A DNA stretch of 64,000 nt from NCBI RefSeq assembly GCF_025950095.1, contig NZ_JAPDDR010000005.1, positions 1-64,000 on the forward strand, in the 5' to 3' direction. Position 1 is the stretch's first letter. Each line of letters begins with the position of its first letter. Shown here in pieces: positions 1 to 7,880 of this stretch. A program made the position numbers and the translations under genes. Source of the stretch: Luteolibacter rhizosphaerae (GTDB taxonomy: Bacteria > Verrucomicrobiota > Verrucomicrobiia > Verrucomicrobiales > Akkermansiaceae). The notes under the pieces are model-generated. The model saw only the letters and a program-made list of their open reading frames with translations, did no database searches and had not been told where the DNA came from.

Positions 1-74
1 CGCTTGAATTGTTCGTCGTATTGCCTGCGCTTGGCCGGATTGGAGATGGGGCGCAGCGGATCTTTCGGATTCAT
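1..74 (-). CDS. Probable transposase, N-terminal fragment (cut by window edge)
   Basis: The minus strand opens an ATG at 74 and reads about 24 codons to the window edge without a stop. The translation includes NPAKRRQYDEQFK. This basic 'RRxYDExFK' start resembles the beginning of IS3-type OrfA helix-turn-helix transposase proteins; that is recognition of a short motif and is tentative. Upstream (75-246) lies a repeat-bearing leader with two REP-like units rather than a normal promoter. A non-mobile DNA-binding protein is the main alternative. Confidence 0.4.
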   Translation of the reverse strand, partial: MNPKDPLRPISNPAKRRQYDEQFK

Positions 75-125
75 CGGTTCTGGGAAGTTACCCTACTTCC
101 CGTGTCCTCACTTTCGAGGAAAGAT

Positions 126-238
126 CAACCCTGGGCTATCTCTTTGCCGCCCCTTTGGGGCTTTAGAGAAGGTTGGCCTCTCACCAGCATCGCGTTGCTC
201 CTTATCCTGGACTATCTCCTTGTCACCCCTTTTGGGCT
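126..238. repeat. Two REP-like palindromic repeat units
   Basis: Two 37-base units at 126-162 and 202-238 are in the same orientation and match at about 29 of 37 positions. Each holds a ctat-ctc block followed by a GC-rich palindrome (CCCCtttGGGG in the first, a degenerate copy in the second). They lie directly upstream of the probable transposase start and just past the 3' end of rhaM. Short dispersed palindromes near transposase genes are typical of REP/MITE-type elements. Copy number elsewhere in the genome cannot be seen from here. Confidence 0.5.
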
Positions 239-246
239 CTGGAGTT

Positions 247-561
247 TCACTCGAAGTGAAAGAGTTCCTTCAGGCCGAGAGATACCGGGGAAGCGTCGGA
301 ATTGGTGGGCATGAGGTCGGTCATGTGTTGCCACCAGCGTTGGCAGACTTCGGTGGCGGCGATGGCGGCCCAGCGTTCCTCGCTCTCGATCTCCACGTAG
401 CCGAAGAGCTGGCGCGTCTCCGGGTGGAGGTGAATCGAGTAGTTGTGGACGCCGTGCGCCTTAAGGACGGCTTCGAGCTCCGGCCAGATGGGACGGTGCC
501 GGCGCTCGTATTCCTCCTCGCAGCCGGCATTCACCGACATGACGAATGCCTTGCGGATCAT
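247..561 (-). CDS. rhaM: L-rhamnose mutarotase
   Basis: The 104-aa product interconverts the alpha and beta anomers of L-rhamnose in the cytoplasm, feeding rhamnose catabolism. Recognition is strong: the length equals that of Escherichia coli RhaM, and the family blocks [47 protein letters not shown] and SPVSLGLKE occur in order. The substrate-binding His, Tyr and paired Trp residues of the family are present. The ATG overlaps the stop of ribBA by 4 bases (ATGA, 558-561), so the two are probably translationally coupled. No rhaA, rhaB or rhaD is beside it, but a GH78-like rhamnosidase is encoded at 20.8-22.6 kb, giving a possible source of rhamnose. Confidence 0.93.
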   Translation of the reverse strand: MIRKAFVMSVNAGCEEEYERRHRPIWPELEAVLKAHGVHNYSIHLHPETRQLFGYVEIESEERWAAIAATEVCQRWWQHMTDLMPTNSDASPVSLGLKELFHFE

Positions 562-1760
562 AGACGGTGGCCCATGCGCTCGCGCTTCGTTTCGAGGTAG
601 CGGGCGTTGTGGGGATTCGCGGGGAGCTTGATGGGGAGCTGCTCGACGATCTCCAGATTGTAGCCTTCCAATCCGACGACCTTTTTTGGGTTGTTGGTGA
701 GGAGGCGGATCTGGCGGACGCCGAGATCGTAGAGGATCTGGGCGCCCATGCCGTAGTCGCGGAGGTCCGAGCCGAAGCCGAGCTTCTCATTAGCCTCGAC
801 GGTATCGAGACCCTGCTCTTGGAGCTTGTAGGCGTGGATCTTGGCGGCGAGGCCGATGCCGCGGCCTTCCTGGCGGAGGTAGAGGAGCACGCCGCCTTCC
901 TTCGAGATGCGCTCCATGGCGGCATCGAGCTGGCCGCCGCAATCGCAGCGCTGGGAGAGGAAGACATCCCCGGTGAGGCATTCCGAGTGGACGCGGACGA
1001 GGACGGGCTTGGAAGAATCGATCTCTCCGCGGACGAGGGCGAGGTGGTGGGAGCTGTCCGTCTCGATCCGGTAGAGGTGGCAAGTGAACTCGCCGTGATC
1101 GGTGGGAAGGCCGATGGTCTCCTCGCGGACCACGAGCTTTTCCGAGCGGCGGCGCCACTCGATGAGCTGGGCGATGGTGCAGGCCTTCAGGCCGTGAGCG
1201 GCCTGGAAATCGCCGAGATCGCCGACGCGGCCCATGGTGCCGTCTTCGTTCATGATCTCGCAGATGACCCCGGCGGGCTCCTGACCGGCGAGGCGGGCGA
1301 GATCGATGGCGGCCTCGGTATGGCCGGCGCGGCGGAGGACGCCGCCATCGCGGGCTTGGATGGGGAAGACGTGGCCGGGGTGGACGAAGTCCTCAGGGCC
1401 GGCGGCGGGATCGGCCAGCAGCTTGACGCAGAGGGCGCGATCCGCGGAGGAAATGCCGGTGGTGACGCCCTTCGCGGCATCCACGGAGATGGTGAAGGCG
1501 GTGCGCTGGACCTCGCGGTTGCGGCGGGTCATCTGTGGGAGATCGAGCTTTTCGGCGCGCTCCTGGGTGATGGGAGCGCAGATCAGGCCGCGGCCGTGGA
1601 CGGCCATGAAGGAGATGATCTCCGGGGTGCAGAGGGAGGCGGCGGCGATGAGGTCGGCCTCATTCTCGCGGTTCGGGTCATCCGCGACGATGACAATGCG
1701 GCCTGCGGCCACTTCGGCGATGATTTCCTCGATGGGGCTGAAAACAAGCGGGGTGGCCAT
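558..1760 (-). CDS. ribBA: Bifunctional 3,4-dihydroxy-2-butanone-4-phosphate synthase / GTP cyclohydrolase II
   Basis: This 400-aa cytoplasmic enzyme supplies both precursors of riboflavin: DHBP from ribulose 5-phosphate (N-terminal half) and the pyrimidine from GTP (C-terminal half). The RibB half, about residues 5-203, has the acidic metal/substrate motif [12 protein letters not shown] (27-38) and HGRGLI. The RibA half, about 206-400, has the zinc-binding Cys cluster C261, C272 and C274 in [18 protein letters not shown], then RQEGRGIGL. The end [12 protein letters not shown] is typical of the family. Length is that of usual RibBA fusions. It is the first gene of a two-gene unit with rhaM. 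A 191-bp divergent intergenic region separates it from the sugar isomerase gene. No FMN riboswitch was recognised there. Confidence 0.95.
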   Translation of the reverse strand: MATPLVFSPIEEIIAEVAAGRIVIVADDPNRENEADLIAAASLCTPEIISFMAVHGRGLICAPITQERAEKLDLPQMTRRNREVQRTAFTISVDAAKGVTTGISSADRALCVKLLADPAAGPEDFVHPGHVFPIQARDGGVLRRAGHTEAAIDLARLAGQEPAGVICEIMNEDGTMGRVGDLGDFQAAHGLKACTIAQLIEWRRRSEKLVVREETIGLPTDHGEFTCHLYRIETDSSHHLALVRGEIDSSKPVLVRVHSECLTGDVFLSQRCDCGGQLDAAMERISKEGGVLLYLRQEGRGIGLAAKIHAYKLQEQGLDTVEANEKLGFGSDLRDYGMGAQILYDLGVRQIRLLTNNPKKVVGLEGYNLEIVEQLPIKLPANPHNARYLETKRERMGHRL

Positions 1761-1951
1761 GGGCTGGGCCGGAGATTCGTCCGGGGCTGCCCGGAGGTCA
1801 AGGGAGGGGGAGGGGAAGGGTGAAGATCGGTTTGAGGTTTAGAATGGGGTTGGCAGCGGGGGATGTCGCAAATTTCATCGTCCGGCGGGATTTTCCCTTT
1901 CCCCCGGTGAAAGGCCTTCGCCAATCTCCACGCACCATCCACCCCACGACT

Positions 1952-3004
1952 ATGTCACGACCCGTCACTCTTTTCACCGGCCAGTGGGCCGATATTCCAG
2001 CGGAGGAACTTTTCCCGAAGGTCAAGGCCATGGGCTTCGACGGCGTGGAGCTGGCCTGCTGGGGCGATCACTTCGACGTGCAGGCGGCGCTGAACGATCC
2101 GGCCTACATCCCGGCACGCTGGGAGCTGCTGAAGAAGCACGGCCTGGCCTGCTACGCGATCTCGAACCACCTGGTGGGGCAGGCGATCTGCGACCCGATC
2201 GACGAGCGCCACAAGTCGATCCTGCCTGGCCACGTGTGGGGCGATGGCGATGCGGAAGGGGTGCGCCAGCGCGCTGCGCAGGAGCTGATCGACACGGCGA
2301 AGGCGGCCCGCAAGTTCTTCGACGCCGGCAAGGACTACATGTCCTCCCACCCTGCGGGCTCCGGCAAGACGGTGGTGAACGGGTTCACGGGTTCCTCGAT
2401 CTGGGGTGCGCTGTATGCCTTCCCGCCGACCAGCCAGGAGTATATCCAGAAGGGCTTCGACGACTTCGGGAAGCGCTTCAAGCCGATCCTGGATGCGTTC
2501 GAGAAAGAGGATGTTTACTTCGCGCTGGAAGTGCACCCGACGGAGATCGCGTTCGACATCGCTTCGGCGGCGCGCGCGATCGAAGCGGTGGGCGGGCACA
2601 AGCGTTTCGGCTTCAACTACGACCCGAGCCATCTGGGCTACCAGGGTGTGGACTATGTGAAGTTCATCTATCAGTTCAGCGAGCGCATCCACCACGCCCA
2701 CATGAAGGACGTGTGGTGGGGCCACGGCGACGGCACCGTGGGTGTCTTCGGCGGGCACACCAATTTCTGCGATGCGCGGCGTTACTGGGACTTCCGCAGC
2801 GTGGGCCGCGGCGACATCAACTTCGAGGAAGTGATCGTGGCGCTGAACGATACCCGCTACAACGGTCCGCTCTCGATCGAGTGGGAAGACGGCCGGATGG
2901 ACCGCTTCCATGGTGCCACCGAGAGCTGCGCGTTCATCAAAGGCCTCGACTTCCCGCGGAATACTGTCGCTTTCGACGCCGCCTTCGACAAATCGAACCA
3001 ATAA
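1952..3004 (+). CDS. Sugar phosphate isomerase/epimerase family protein (TIM barrel)
   Basis: This 350-aa protein belongs to the xylose-isomerase-like TIM barrel (AP endonuclease 2) superfamily. Likely metal ligands and catalytic positions are visible in the expected order: E193 in [12 protein letters not shown]224/H227 in [10 protein letters not shown]250 in HHAHMKDVW, and the late acidic pair in SIEWEDG (310-312). I chose ATG 1952 because homology-like sequence begins there; the open frame further upstream is non-coding in character. The next gene starts 13 bases after the stop, and two oxidoreductases plus a ThuA protein follow, so it probably isomerises or epimerises a sugar or keto-sugar in that pathway. 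The exact substrate cannot be read from sequence. Confidence 0.88.
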   Translation: MSRPVTLFTGQWADIPAEELFPKVKAMGFDGVELACWGDHFDVQAALNDPAYIPARWELLKKHGLACYAISNHLVGQAICDPIDERHKSILPGHVWGDGDAEGVRQRAAQELIDTAKAARKFFDAGKDYMSSHPAGSGKTVVNGFTGSSIWGALYAFPPTSQEYIQKGFDDFGKRFKPILDAFEKEDVYFALEVHPTEIAFDIASAARAIEAVGGHKRFGFNYDPSHLGYQGVDYVKFIYQFSERIHHAHMKDVWWGHGDGTVGVFGGHTNFCDARRYWDFRSVGRGDINFEEVIVALNDTRYNGPLSIEWEDGRMDRFHGATESCAFIKGLDFPRNTVAFDAAFDKSNQ

Positions 3005-3017
3005 TCTCCTCACACTC

Positions 3018-4097
3018 ATGTCCACGAAAGTAGGTATCATCGGAGCGGGCGGCATGCTGCGCTATCACGCGGATGGATTCCGCAAGGCCGGAGCCACCGT
3101 CACCGCCGTCGCGGATCCGGCACCGGGTGCTGCGGCGAAGGCTGCGGCAGCTTGGGACATCCCGGCTTCCTTCGAGAGCGTGGATGCGATGCTGGCGGAC
3201 GGCGACATCGACGCCGTGTCGATCATCGTGCCGAACAAGTTCCACATGCCGCTGGCGATCCAGTGCCTGAAGGCCGGCAAGCACGTCTTCAGCGAGAAGC
3301 CGCCGGCGCTGAATGCGGCGGAAGTGCAGGAGATGATCGACGCTGCCAACGCGGCGGGGAAGAAGCTGATGTTCAACTTCAACAACCGCGCTCGCCCCGA
3401 GTCGATCGCGATGAAGGAGTATGTGGCGGACGGCACCGTGGGTAAGATCAACTCGGCGCAGGCCAAGTGGATCCGCCGCACGGGTATCCCGGGCTTCGGC
3501 GGTTGGTTCACGACCAAGGCGCTGTCCGGCGGTGGTCCGGTGATCGACCTGCTGCACATGATCGACCTAGCTCTCTACTTCATGGGCTATCCGGAGCCGG
3601 CCCACGTGCTGGCGCAGACCTTCAACGATCACATCACCGACAAGGGCTTCAAGGGGCCTTGGGGCATTCCGGACCGTGCCGATGGCACAAACGACGTGGA
3701 AGCGGCGGCTCACGGTTTCGTGACCTTCAAGACGGGTCAGGTGCTGACGCTTCAGGTTTCCTGGGCGGAGATGATCAAGCGCGAGGAAGTCTCCGTGGTC
3801 TTCCAAGGCAGCAAGGCCGGTGGCAAGGTCGAGCGTCTCTTCGGCCGCGACGGCATCGATGAGACCGCGATCGATACCTGCGAGCTCTACGTGCAGGAAG
3901 GTGGCCGCTCCGTGAACCGCAGCATCGTGACCGAAGCGTGCGAGGACATGGGCCGCAGTGCTTCCGCCGCGAACTTCATCCACGCAATCGAAGGCACGGC
4001 CGAGGCATTCAACACGCCGGACCAGGCGCTGAAGCTGATGAAGATCATCGACGCGATCTACAAGTCGGCGGAGACGAAGGCTCCGGTGGCAATCTAA
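3018..4097 (+). CDS. Gfo/Idh/MocA family oxidoreductase (first copy)
   Basis: A 359-aa NAD(P)-dependent dehydrogenase. The N-terminal Rossmann motif is VGIIGAGGM (5-13), followed by the family EKPPA motif (93-97) after the NxxH-type loop. The C-terminal alpha/beta domain carries the GGGPVIDLLHMID segment (171-183), whose D and H match the usual catalytic positions. ATG 3018 lies 13 bp after the isomerase stop, consistent with one transcript. Family members oxidise or reduce sugar hydroxyls, often at C3. It has no signal peptide, so it should be cytoplasmic. It is clearly distinct in sequence from the second copy downstream. Confidence 0.9.
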   Translation: MSTKVGIIGAGGMLRYHADGFRKAGATVTAVADPAPGAAAKAAAAWDIPASFESVDAMLADGDIDAVSIIVPNKFHMPLAIQCLKAGKHVFSEKPPALNAAEVQEMIDAANAAGKKLMFNFNNRARPESIAMKEYVADGTVGKINSAQAKWIRRTGIPGFGGWFTTKALSGGGPVIDLLHMIDLALYFMGYPEPAHVLAQTFNDHITDKGFKGPWGIPDRADGTNDVEAAAHGFVTFKTGQVLTLQVSWAEMIKREEVSVVFQGSKAGGKVERLFGRDGIDETAIDTCELYVQEGGRSVNRSIVTEACEDMGRSASAANFIHAIEGTAEAFNTPDQALKLMKIIDAIYKSAETKAPVAI

Positions 4098-4108
4098 CAA
4101 CATTATGA

Positions 4109-4201
4109 ACCGCTGAGTCGCAGAGGTCGCGGAGGAGCGCGGAGATAAGATTTCTCCCGTTTCTTCTCCGCGTCCCTCTGCGAACTTTGCGGCTCAGCGG
4201 T
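4109..4201. repeat. 93-bp imperfect inverted repeat between two oxidoreductase genes
   Basis: The sequence starts ACCGCTGAGTCGCAGAGG and ends with the near-complementary TTTGCGGCTCAGCGGT. Both arms are built from CGCAGAG/CTCTGCG and CGCGGAG/CTCCGCG blocks around an A/T-rich centre (about 4147-4164). It fills most of the gap between the two Gfo/Idh/MocA genes. I recall similar CGCAGAG palindromes scattered in planctomycete and verrucomicrobial genomes; that is memory rather than a search. It could be a small mobile element, an mRNA stabiliser or an attenuator. Confidence 0.65.
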
Positions 4202-4222
4202 AAGTTTCTTCTTCCTCTTTCT

Positions 4223-5383
4223 ATGAACCGCAAACTCCGCATGGGCATGGTCGGTGGTGGCCGGGGCGCCTTCATCGGTGGCGTGCACCGCATGGCTGCC
4301 AATCTCGATGGCAAGATCGAGCTGGTGGCGGGCTGCTTCTCTTCCGATCCCGAGAAGAGCAAGCTCTCCGGCGAGGACCTGTTCCTCGATCCTTCCCGCG
4401 TCTATACTTCCCACGAGGAGATGGCGAAGGCCGAGGCGGCGCTGCCTGCGGACAAGCGGATCGACTTCGTATCCATTGTCGTGCGGAACAACCTGCACGT
4501 GCCGGTGTCGAAAGCTTTCCTTGCCGCGGGGATCAACGTGATCTGCGACAAGCCGATGGCGCTTTCGCTGGCGGAGGCGAAGGAGTTCGCGGATTTGGTG
4601 AAGAAGTCCGGCAAGGTCTTCGCGCTCACGCACAATTATACCGGCTACCCGATGGTGAAGGAAGCCCGGGCGATGGTGAAGGCGGGCAAGCTGGGCCGCC
4701 TGCTCAAGGTGGTGGCCGAGTATCCGCAGGGCTACGCTTCCAGCGCCTTCAAGGAGGCCGCGCCGAGCAAGATCGCGAACTGGCGGATGGACCCGAATGT
4801 CTCCGGTGTCTCGAACTGCATGGGCGACATCGGGTCGCATGCCGAGAACTTGGCGCGCTACATTACGGGGCTGGAGATCGAGGAACTGGCAGCGGAGCTA
4901 ACCACCTACATTCCGGGGCGGACTCTGGATGACGATGGCAACGTGCTGGTCCGCTACCAGGACGGGGTCAAGGGGATCATCTATGCCTCGCAGGTTTCCA
5001 CCGGTGACGAAAACAACCTGAACATCCGGGTCTATGGCACGGAAGGGTCGATCGAGTGGCACCAAGAGCATCCGAACGAACTGGTGGTGAAGTTCCTCGA
5101 CAAGCCGCGCGAGATCTGGCGCCGGGGGAACTCCTACAACGGTCCCGAAGCCACGGCCTTCACACGGCTGCCCTTCGGTCATCCCGAGGCCTTCATCGAG
5201 GCTTTCGCGAACATCTACCTCGCCGCTTCCGAAGCGATCCGCGACGAGCTGGCCGGGAAGTTCCCGCGTCCCGAGGGCTACGACTTCCCGAGCGTCGATG
5301 ACGGGGTGGCAGGCATGGCTTTCATTGAAGCCACGGTGAAGTCCGCGCAGAACAATGCGGCCTGGACGAAGCCGGGGCATTGA
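4223..5383 (+). CDS. Gfo/Idh/MocA family oxidoreductase (second copy)
   Basis: A 386-aa dehydrogenase with the Rossmann start MGMVGGGRGAFIGGVHR (7-23), the CDKPMAL motif (108-114) and a C-terminal domain with the GDIGSHAENLARY segment around residue 205. The GGGxGxxIG fingerprint and the following H-R pair separate it from the first copy, so the two probably use different substrates or act in opposite directions. I chose ATG 4223 because the reading upstream falls inside the inverted repeat. It follows the isomerase/oxidoreductase pair in the same orientation and precedes a ThuA gene. No signal peptide is seen. Confidence 0.9.
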   Translation: MNRKLRMGMVGGGRGAFIGGVHRMAANLDGKIELVAGCFSSDPEKSKLSGEDLFLDPSRVYTSHEEMAKAEAALPADKRIDFVSIVVRNNLHVPVSKAFLAAGINVICDKPMALSLAEAKEFADLVKKSGKVFALTHNYTGYPMVKEARAMVKAGKLGRLLKVVAEYPQGYASSAFKEAAPSKIANWRMDPNVSGVSNCMGDIGSHAENLARYITGLEIEELAAELTTYIPGRTLDDDGNVLVRYQDGVKGIIYASQVSTGDENNLNIRVYGTEGSIEWHQEHPNELVVKFLDKPREIWRRGNSYNGPEATAFTRLPFGHPEAFIEAFANIYLAASEAIRDELAGKFPRPEGYDFPSVDDGVAGMAFIEATVKSAQNNAAWTKPGH

Positions 5384-5475
5384 GGATTTCGATTACGGAA
5401 GACACGGAATTTAGAAAAGAAGGACCGGGGTAGGGGCGTAGCTCTTTCCCAGTCCGAAGTTTCCTTCGATTTGCC

Positions 5476-6399
5476 ATGAAACCCAGCCTCATCCTTCCCT
5501 TGGCCGGCGCTGCCGCCGCCTTTTTCCTCGTTTCCGCCGCGGGCGACCGCGAGCAACCGCCTTCCGGCGCCGCCGACAAGATCGCCCCGGCACTACCGGC
5601 GGAGGCTTTCGCGAAGCCGGCCAAGGCGCGCAAGCTGTTGATCTTCTCGAAGACGGCGGGCTTCCGCCACGAGTCGATCGCCACCGGCAAGCTGGCCTTC
5701 ACCGAGCTCGGCAAGAAGACCGGGGCTTTCGAGACGGTCATCAGCGACGATCTGGAGAACTTCGAGCCGAAGACGATCGATCAGTTCGACGGAATCCTCT
5801 TCCTGAGCACCACCATGGACCCCTTCGCGCCTTCCAAGCAGGAGTGGGATGCCTTGGATGACAAGGGGAAGAAGGAAGCCGAGAAGAAGGTCGAGCGGCT
5901 CCAGAAGAGCCTCATGAGCTTCGTGAAGGGCGGCAAGGGCTTCATCGGCATTCACGCCGCCACGGATACTTTCTACAATTGGAGCGAGTATGGCGAGATG
6001 ATCAACGGCTACTTCGACGGTCACCCTTGGGGTTCCGGCACGCAGGTCTCGATCAAGGTCGAGCCGGGGCAGGAGAAGCACCCGCTGGTGGCGATGTTCG
6101 ACGGCAAGAACGTGGACTTCAAGGAGGAGATCTATCAGCTCAAGGAGCCGTACAACTCGAAGAAGGTGCACATGCTTCTGCGCCTCGATCCCGAAAAGTC
6201 GGACATGAACGTCCAGGGCCTCAAGCGTGAGGACAAGGACTGGGGCGTGGCCTGGGCCCGCTCATGGGGCAAGGGCCGCGTATTCTACTGCTCGCTGGGT
6301 CATAACCACGACATGTATTGGCACCCCACGGTGATCCGCCACTACCTCGCCGGCATCCAATGGGCGCTGGGCGACTATAAGGTGAAGGTGGACAAGTGA
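5476..6399 (+). CDS. Secreted ThuA-domain protein
   Basis: This 307-aa protein has an N-terminal export signal (MKPSLILPLAGAAAAFFLVSAAG), then a ThuA domain (about 50-298) beginning RKLLIFSKTAGFRHESI. Further ThuA landmarks are FIGIHAATDTFYNWSEYGEM, KEPYNSKKVHMLLRL and a late GRVFYCSLGHNHDMYWHP segment. ThuA proteins are class-I glutamine-amidotransferase-like folds implicated in processing 3-keto-glycosides, with ThuB dehydrogenases as partners. Here two dehydrogenases and an isomerase lie upstream in the same orientation. The signal sequence places this protein outside the cytoplasm, so keto-sugars would have to be handled on both sides of the membrane or the substrate differs. Confidence 0.85.
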   Translation: MKPSLILPLAGAAAAFFLVSAAGDREQPPSGAADKIAPALPAEAFAKPAKARKLLIFSKTAGFRHESIATGKLAFTELGKKTGAFETVISDDLENFEPKTIDQFDGILFLSTTMDPFAPSKQEWDALDDKGKKEAEKKVERLQKSLMSFVKGGKGFIGIHAATDTFYNWSEYGEMINGYFDGHPWGSGTQVSIKVEPGQEKHPLVAMFDGKNVDFKEEIYQLKEPYNSKKVHMLLRLDPEKSDMNVQGLKREDKDWGVAWARSWGKGRVFYCSLGHNHDMYWHPTVIRHYLAGIQWALGDYKVKVDK

Positions 6400-6413
6400 T
6401 CCTCCCCGGGGGC

Positions 6414-7769
6414 TCACGGACGGGGCCCTGCTTTGAGCCTGACGAAGCTCTCGCTCGCACCGGACGCGGGAACAACCGAGACACTTCCATCCGCATGAAA
6501 GGTCGTGCGGATGGCGGGCACCGGAGTCCAGTTCTGGAGGTCGGAAGACTCCTCCGGAACGAGGGTTCCGAAGCGAAGACCGGTAGCGTTCGTCGGCCAA
6601 TGCAGGCTTTGACCGGGAGCGAAGCGACCGCTGAAGGGCTGGCTATAGGTGGAGGGCGAGGTGCCTAAGAGATACTCCACCAGATTCGGCAGGCCGTCGC
6701 GGTCGGGATCGGCATCCATCTCTGATCCCGTGAATCCGGCAGCCGCGATCCACGCGAGATAGGGCTGATCCGGATTCAGACCTAACAGATTGCGGAGGAT
6801 CTCGCGGTCGCTGAACTTCCGGATCGAGGTGCCCATGGCAGTGTTCAAGGCGCCGATGATTTCGTTGGCGATATAGGCCTGCGCGACGGTCGAGGCGTGG
6901 AAGCCGTCCTTGCAGAACACCTGGGTGGGCGGGTTCTCCATGCTGCCGGAGAGAGTGAAGACGGTGCCATTGATCTGGAAGGGGACTTGGTCGAAGACGC
7001 GATCGGTCAGCAGATCCAGCCGGGCGATGGTGGGCGGCGGATTCTTGGTGGCGGCCCAGGTGACGAGCGATTGGTTGAAGGCCGCGATCTTCGCCCGCGT
7101 GGAGGCCTGCTTGGCAGGAACATTGTAGGTGCCCGAAATCTGGGGCGTGGCTCCTACGTCCGGAAGGGTGCAGACGACGATCTTCGGAGGACGGACGCCC
7201 CGGTTCGCGCGCACCCAATCATGGATCGAGTTGAGGCGGTTGCGGAGCTGGTTGAAGTAGTTAGGAGCCTCGGTGTCATTGAAGAGGTCGTTGTATTCCT
7301 GCTTCAGATCGTTTGCGCCGAGGGCGATCACGACGACCGGGGTCAGGAAGATCTCGTCCTGCAGCGCTTCCTTGGTGACGGGATAGAGAAAGCCCAGCGG
7401 ATCTCCCGACCCGCTACCGCCGAGAAGGTTCACCCAGTTCAGCACGTTCGTGCCCGGAATGCCGAAATTGTATTCATGCCCGCCGCCGCGGAGGTCGCCG
7501 TAGGCTCCACCTTGGTTTTCGTAGGGACCGAGGGTCACCTCGGTAGGGCGATGGATCCGGAGCAACTCGGACCAACTGCGGACGTTGGCATTGAAACGAT
7601 CGGAATCCGGGGCCGAGAAGGTCACCTCGTGTGCATACTCCTCCGTCATGCTGTCCCCGATCGCGAGAACGTTGAGTGCCGCCGCCTCCAACATGGGCAA
7701 GCAGAAAGCGGCAGTCAGCAAGAGTCGGGTGAAGACAAGCATATCCGGCCTAAATCTAGCCTGCTTCAT
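6414..7769 (-). CDS. Secreted SGNH/GDSL hydrolase with C-terminal calcium-type tail
   Basis: This 451-aa protein starts with a signal peptide (hydrophobic to about residue 30) and continues with an SGNH esterase fold. Block I is AIGDSMTEE with nucleophile S40, block III is ALGANDLK with N153, and the late DGFHAS segment carries the likely catalytic D-x-x-H histidine. Residues from about 345 form a separate tail: DADPDRDGLPNLVEYLLGTSP, then roughly 90 residues of beta-rich sequence ending in FVRLKAGPRP. Similar tails end other secreted proteins in this window. It probably removes ester groups from carbohydrates or lipids outside the cell. It converges on the ThuA gene with a 14-bp gap. Confidence 0.85.
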   Translation of the reverse strand: MKQARFRPDMLVFTRLLLTAAFCLPMLEAAALNVLAIGDSMTEEYAHEVTFSAPDSDRFNANVRSWSELLRIHRPTEVTLGPYENQGGAYGDLRGGGHEYNFGIPGTNVLNWVNLLGGSGSGDPLGFLYPVTKEALQDEIFLTPVVVIALGANDLKQEYNDLFNDTEAPNYFNQLRNRLNSIHDWVRANRGVRPPKIVVCTLPDVGATPQISGTYNVPAKQASTRAKIAAFNQSLVTWAATKNPPPTIARLDLLTDRVFDQVPFQINGTVFTLSGSMENPPTQVFCKDGFHASTVAQAYIANEIIGALNTAMGTSIRKFSDREILRNLLGLNPDQPYLAWIAAAGFTGSEMDADPDRDGLPNLVEYLLGTSPSTYSQPFSGRFAPGQSLHWPTNATGLRFGTLVPEESSDLQNWTPVPAIRTTFHADGSVSVVPASGASESFVRLKAGPRP

Positions 7770-7826
7770 CCACTTGCCAAATGACAGCGACGGGCGGTCC
7801 GCAATTTCCCGGAGATGGAAACGAAG

Positions 7827-7852
7827 AAGGGCGGCCCTTACGGACCGCCCTT
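7827..7852 (-). terminator. Stem-loop downstream of the 1059-aa secreted protein gene
   Basis: AAGGGCGG and CCGCCCTT form a perfect 8-bp stem around a 10-base loop. It lies 29 bases beyond the 3' end of the gene ending at 7881 and upstream of the SGNH gene on the same strand. The tract after the stem on the minus strand is only moderately T-rich, so termination strength is uncertain. Confidence 0.55.
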
Positions 7853-7880
7853 CCAGAGCCGATGATTTGAAACAGGCCGA

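Noticed and set aside
567..1823. 418-aa plus-strand open frame opposite ribBA
   Set aside because: Its translation is Gly/Ala/Asp-rich with no domain and mirrors the codon pattern of ribBA, which is unmistakable on the other strand.
1761..1951. FMN riboswitch or T-box in the ribBA/isomerase divergent region
   Set aside because: No RFN-element core sequences or paired elements were recognisable by eye.
1955..3055. 366-aa minus-strand frame opposite the sugar isomerase
   Set aside because: It is a shadow of a clear TIM-barrel gene; composition is His/Arg/Val-rich and without motifs.
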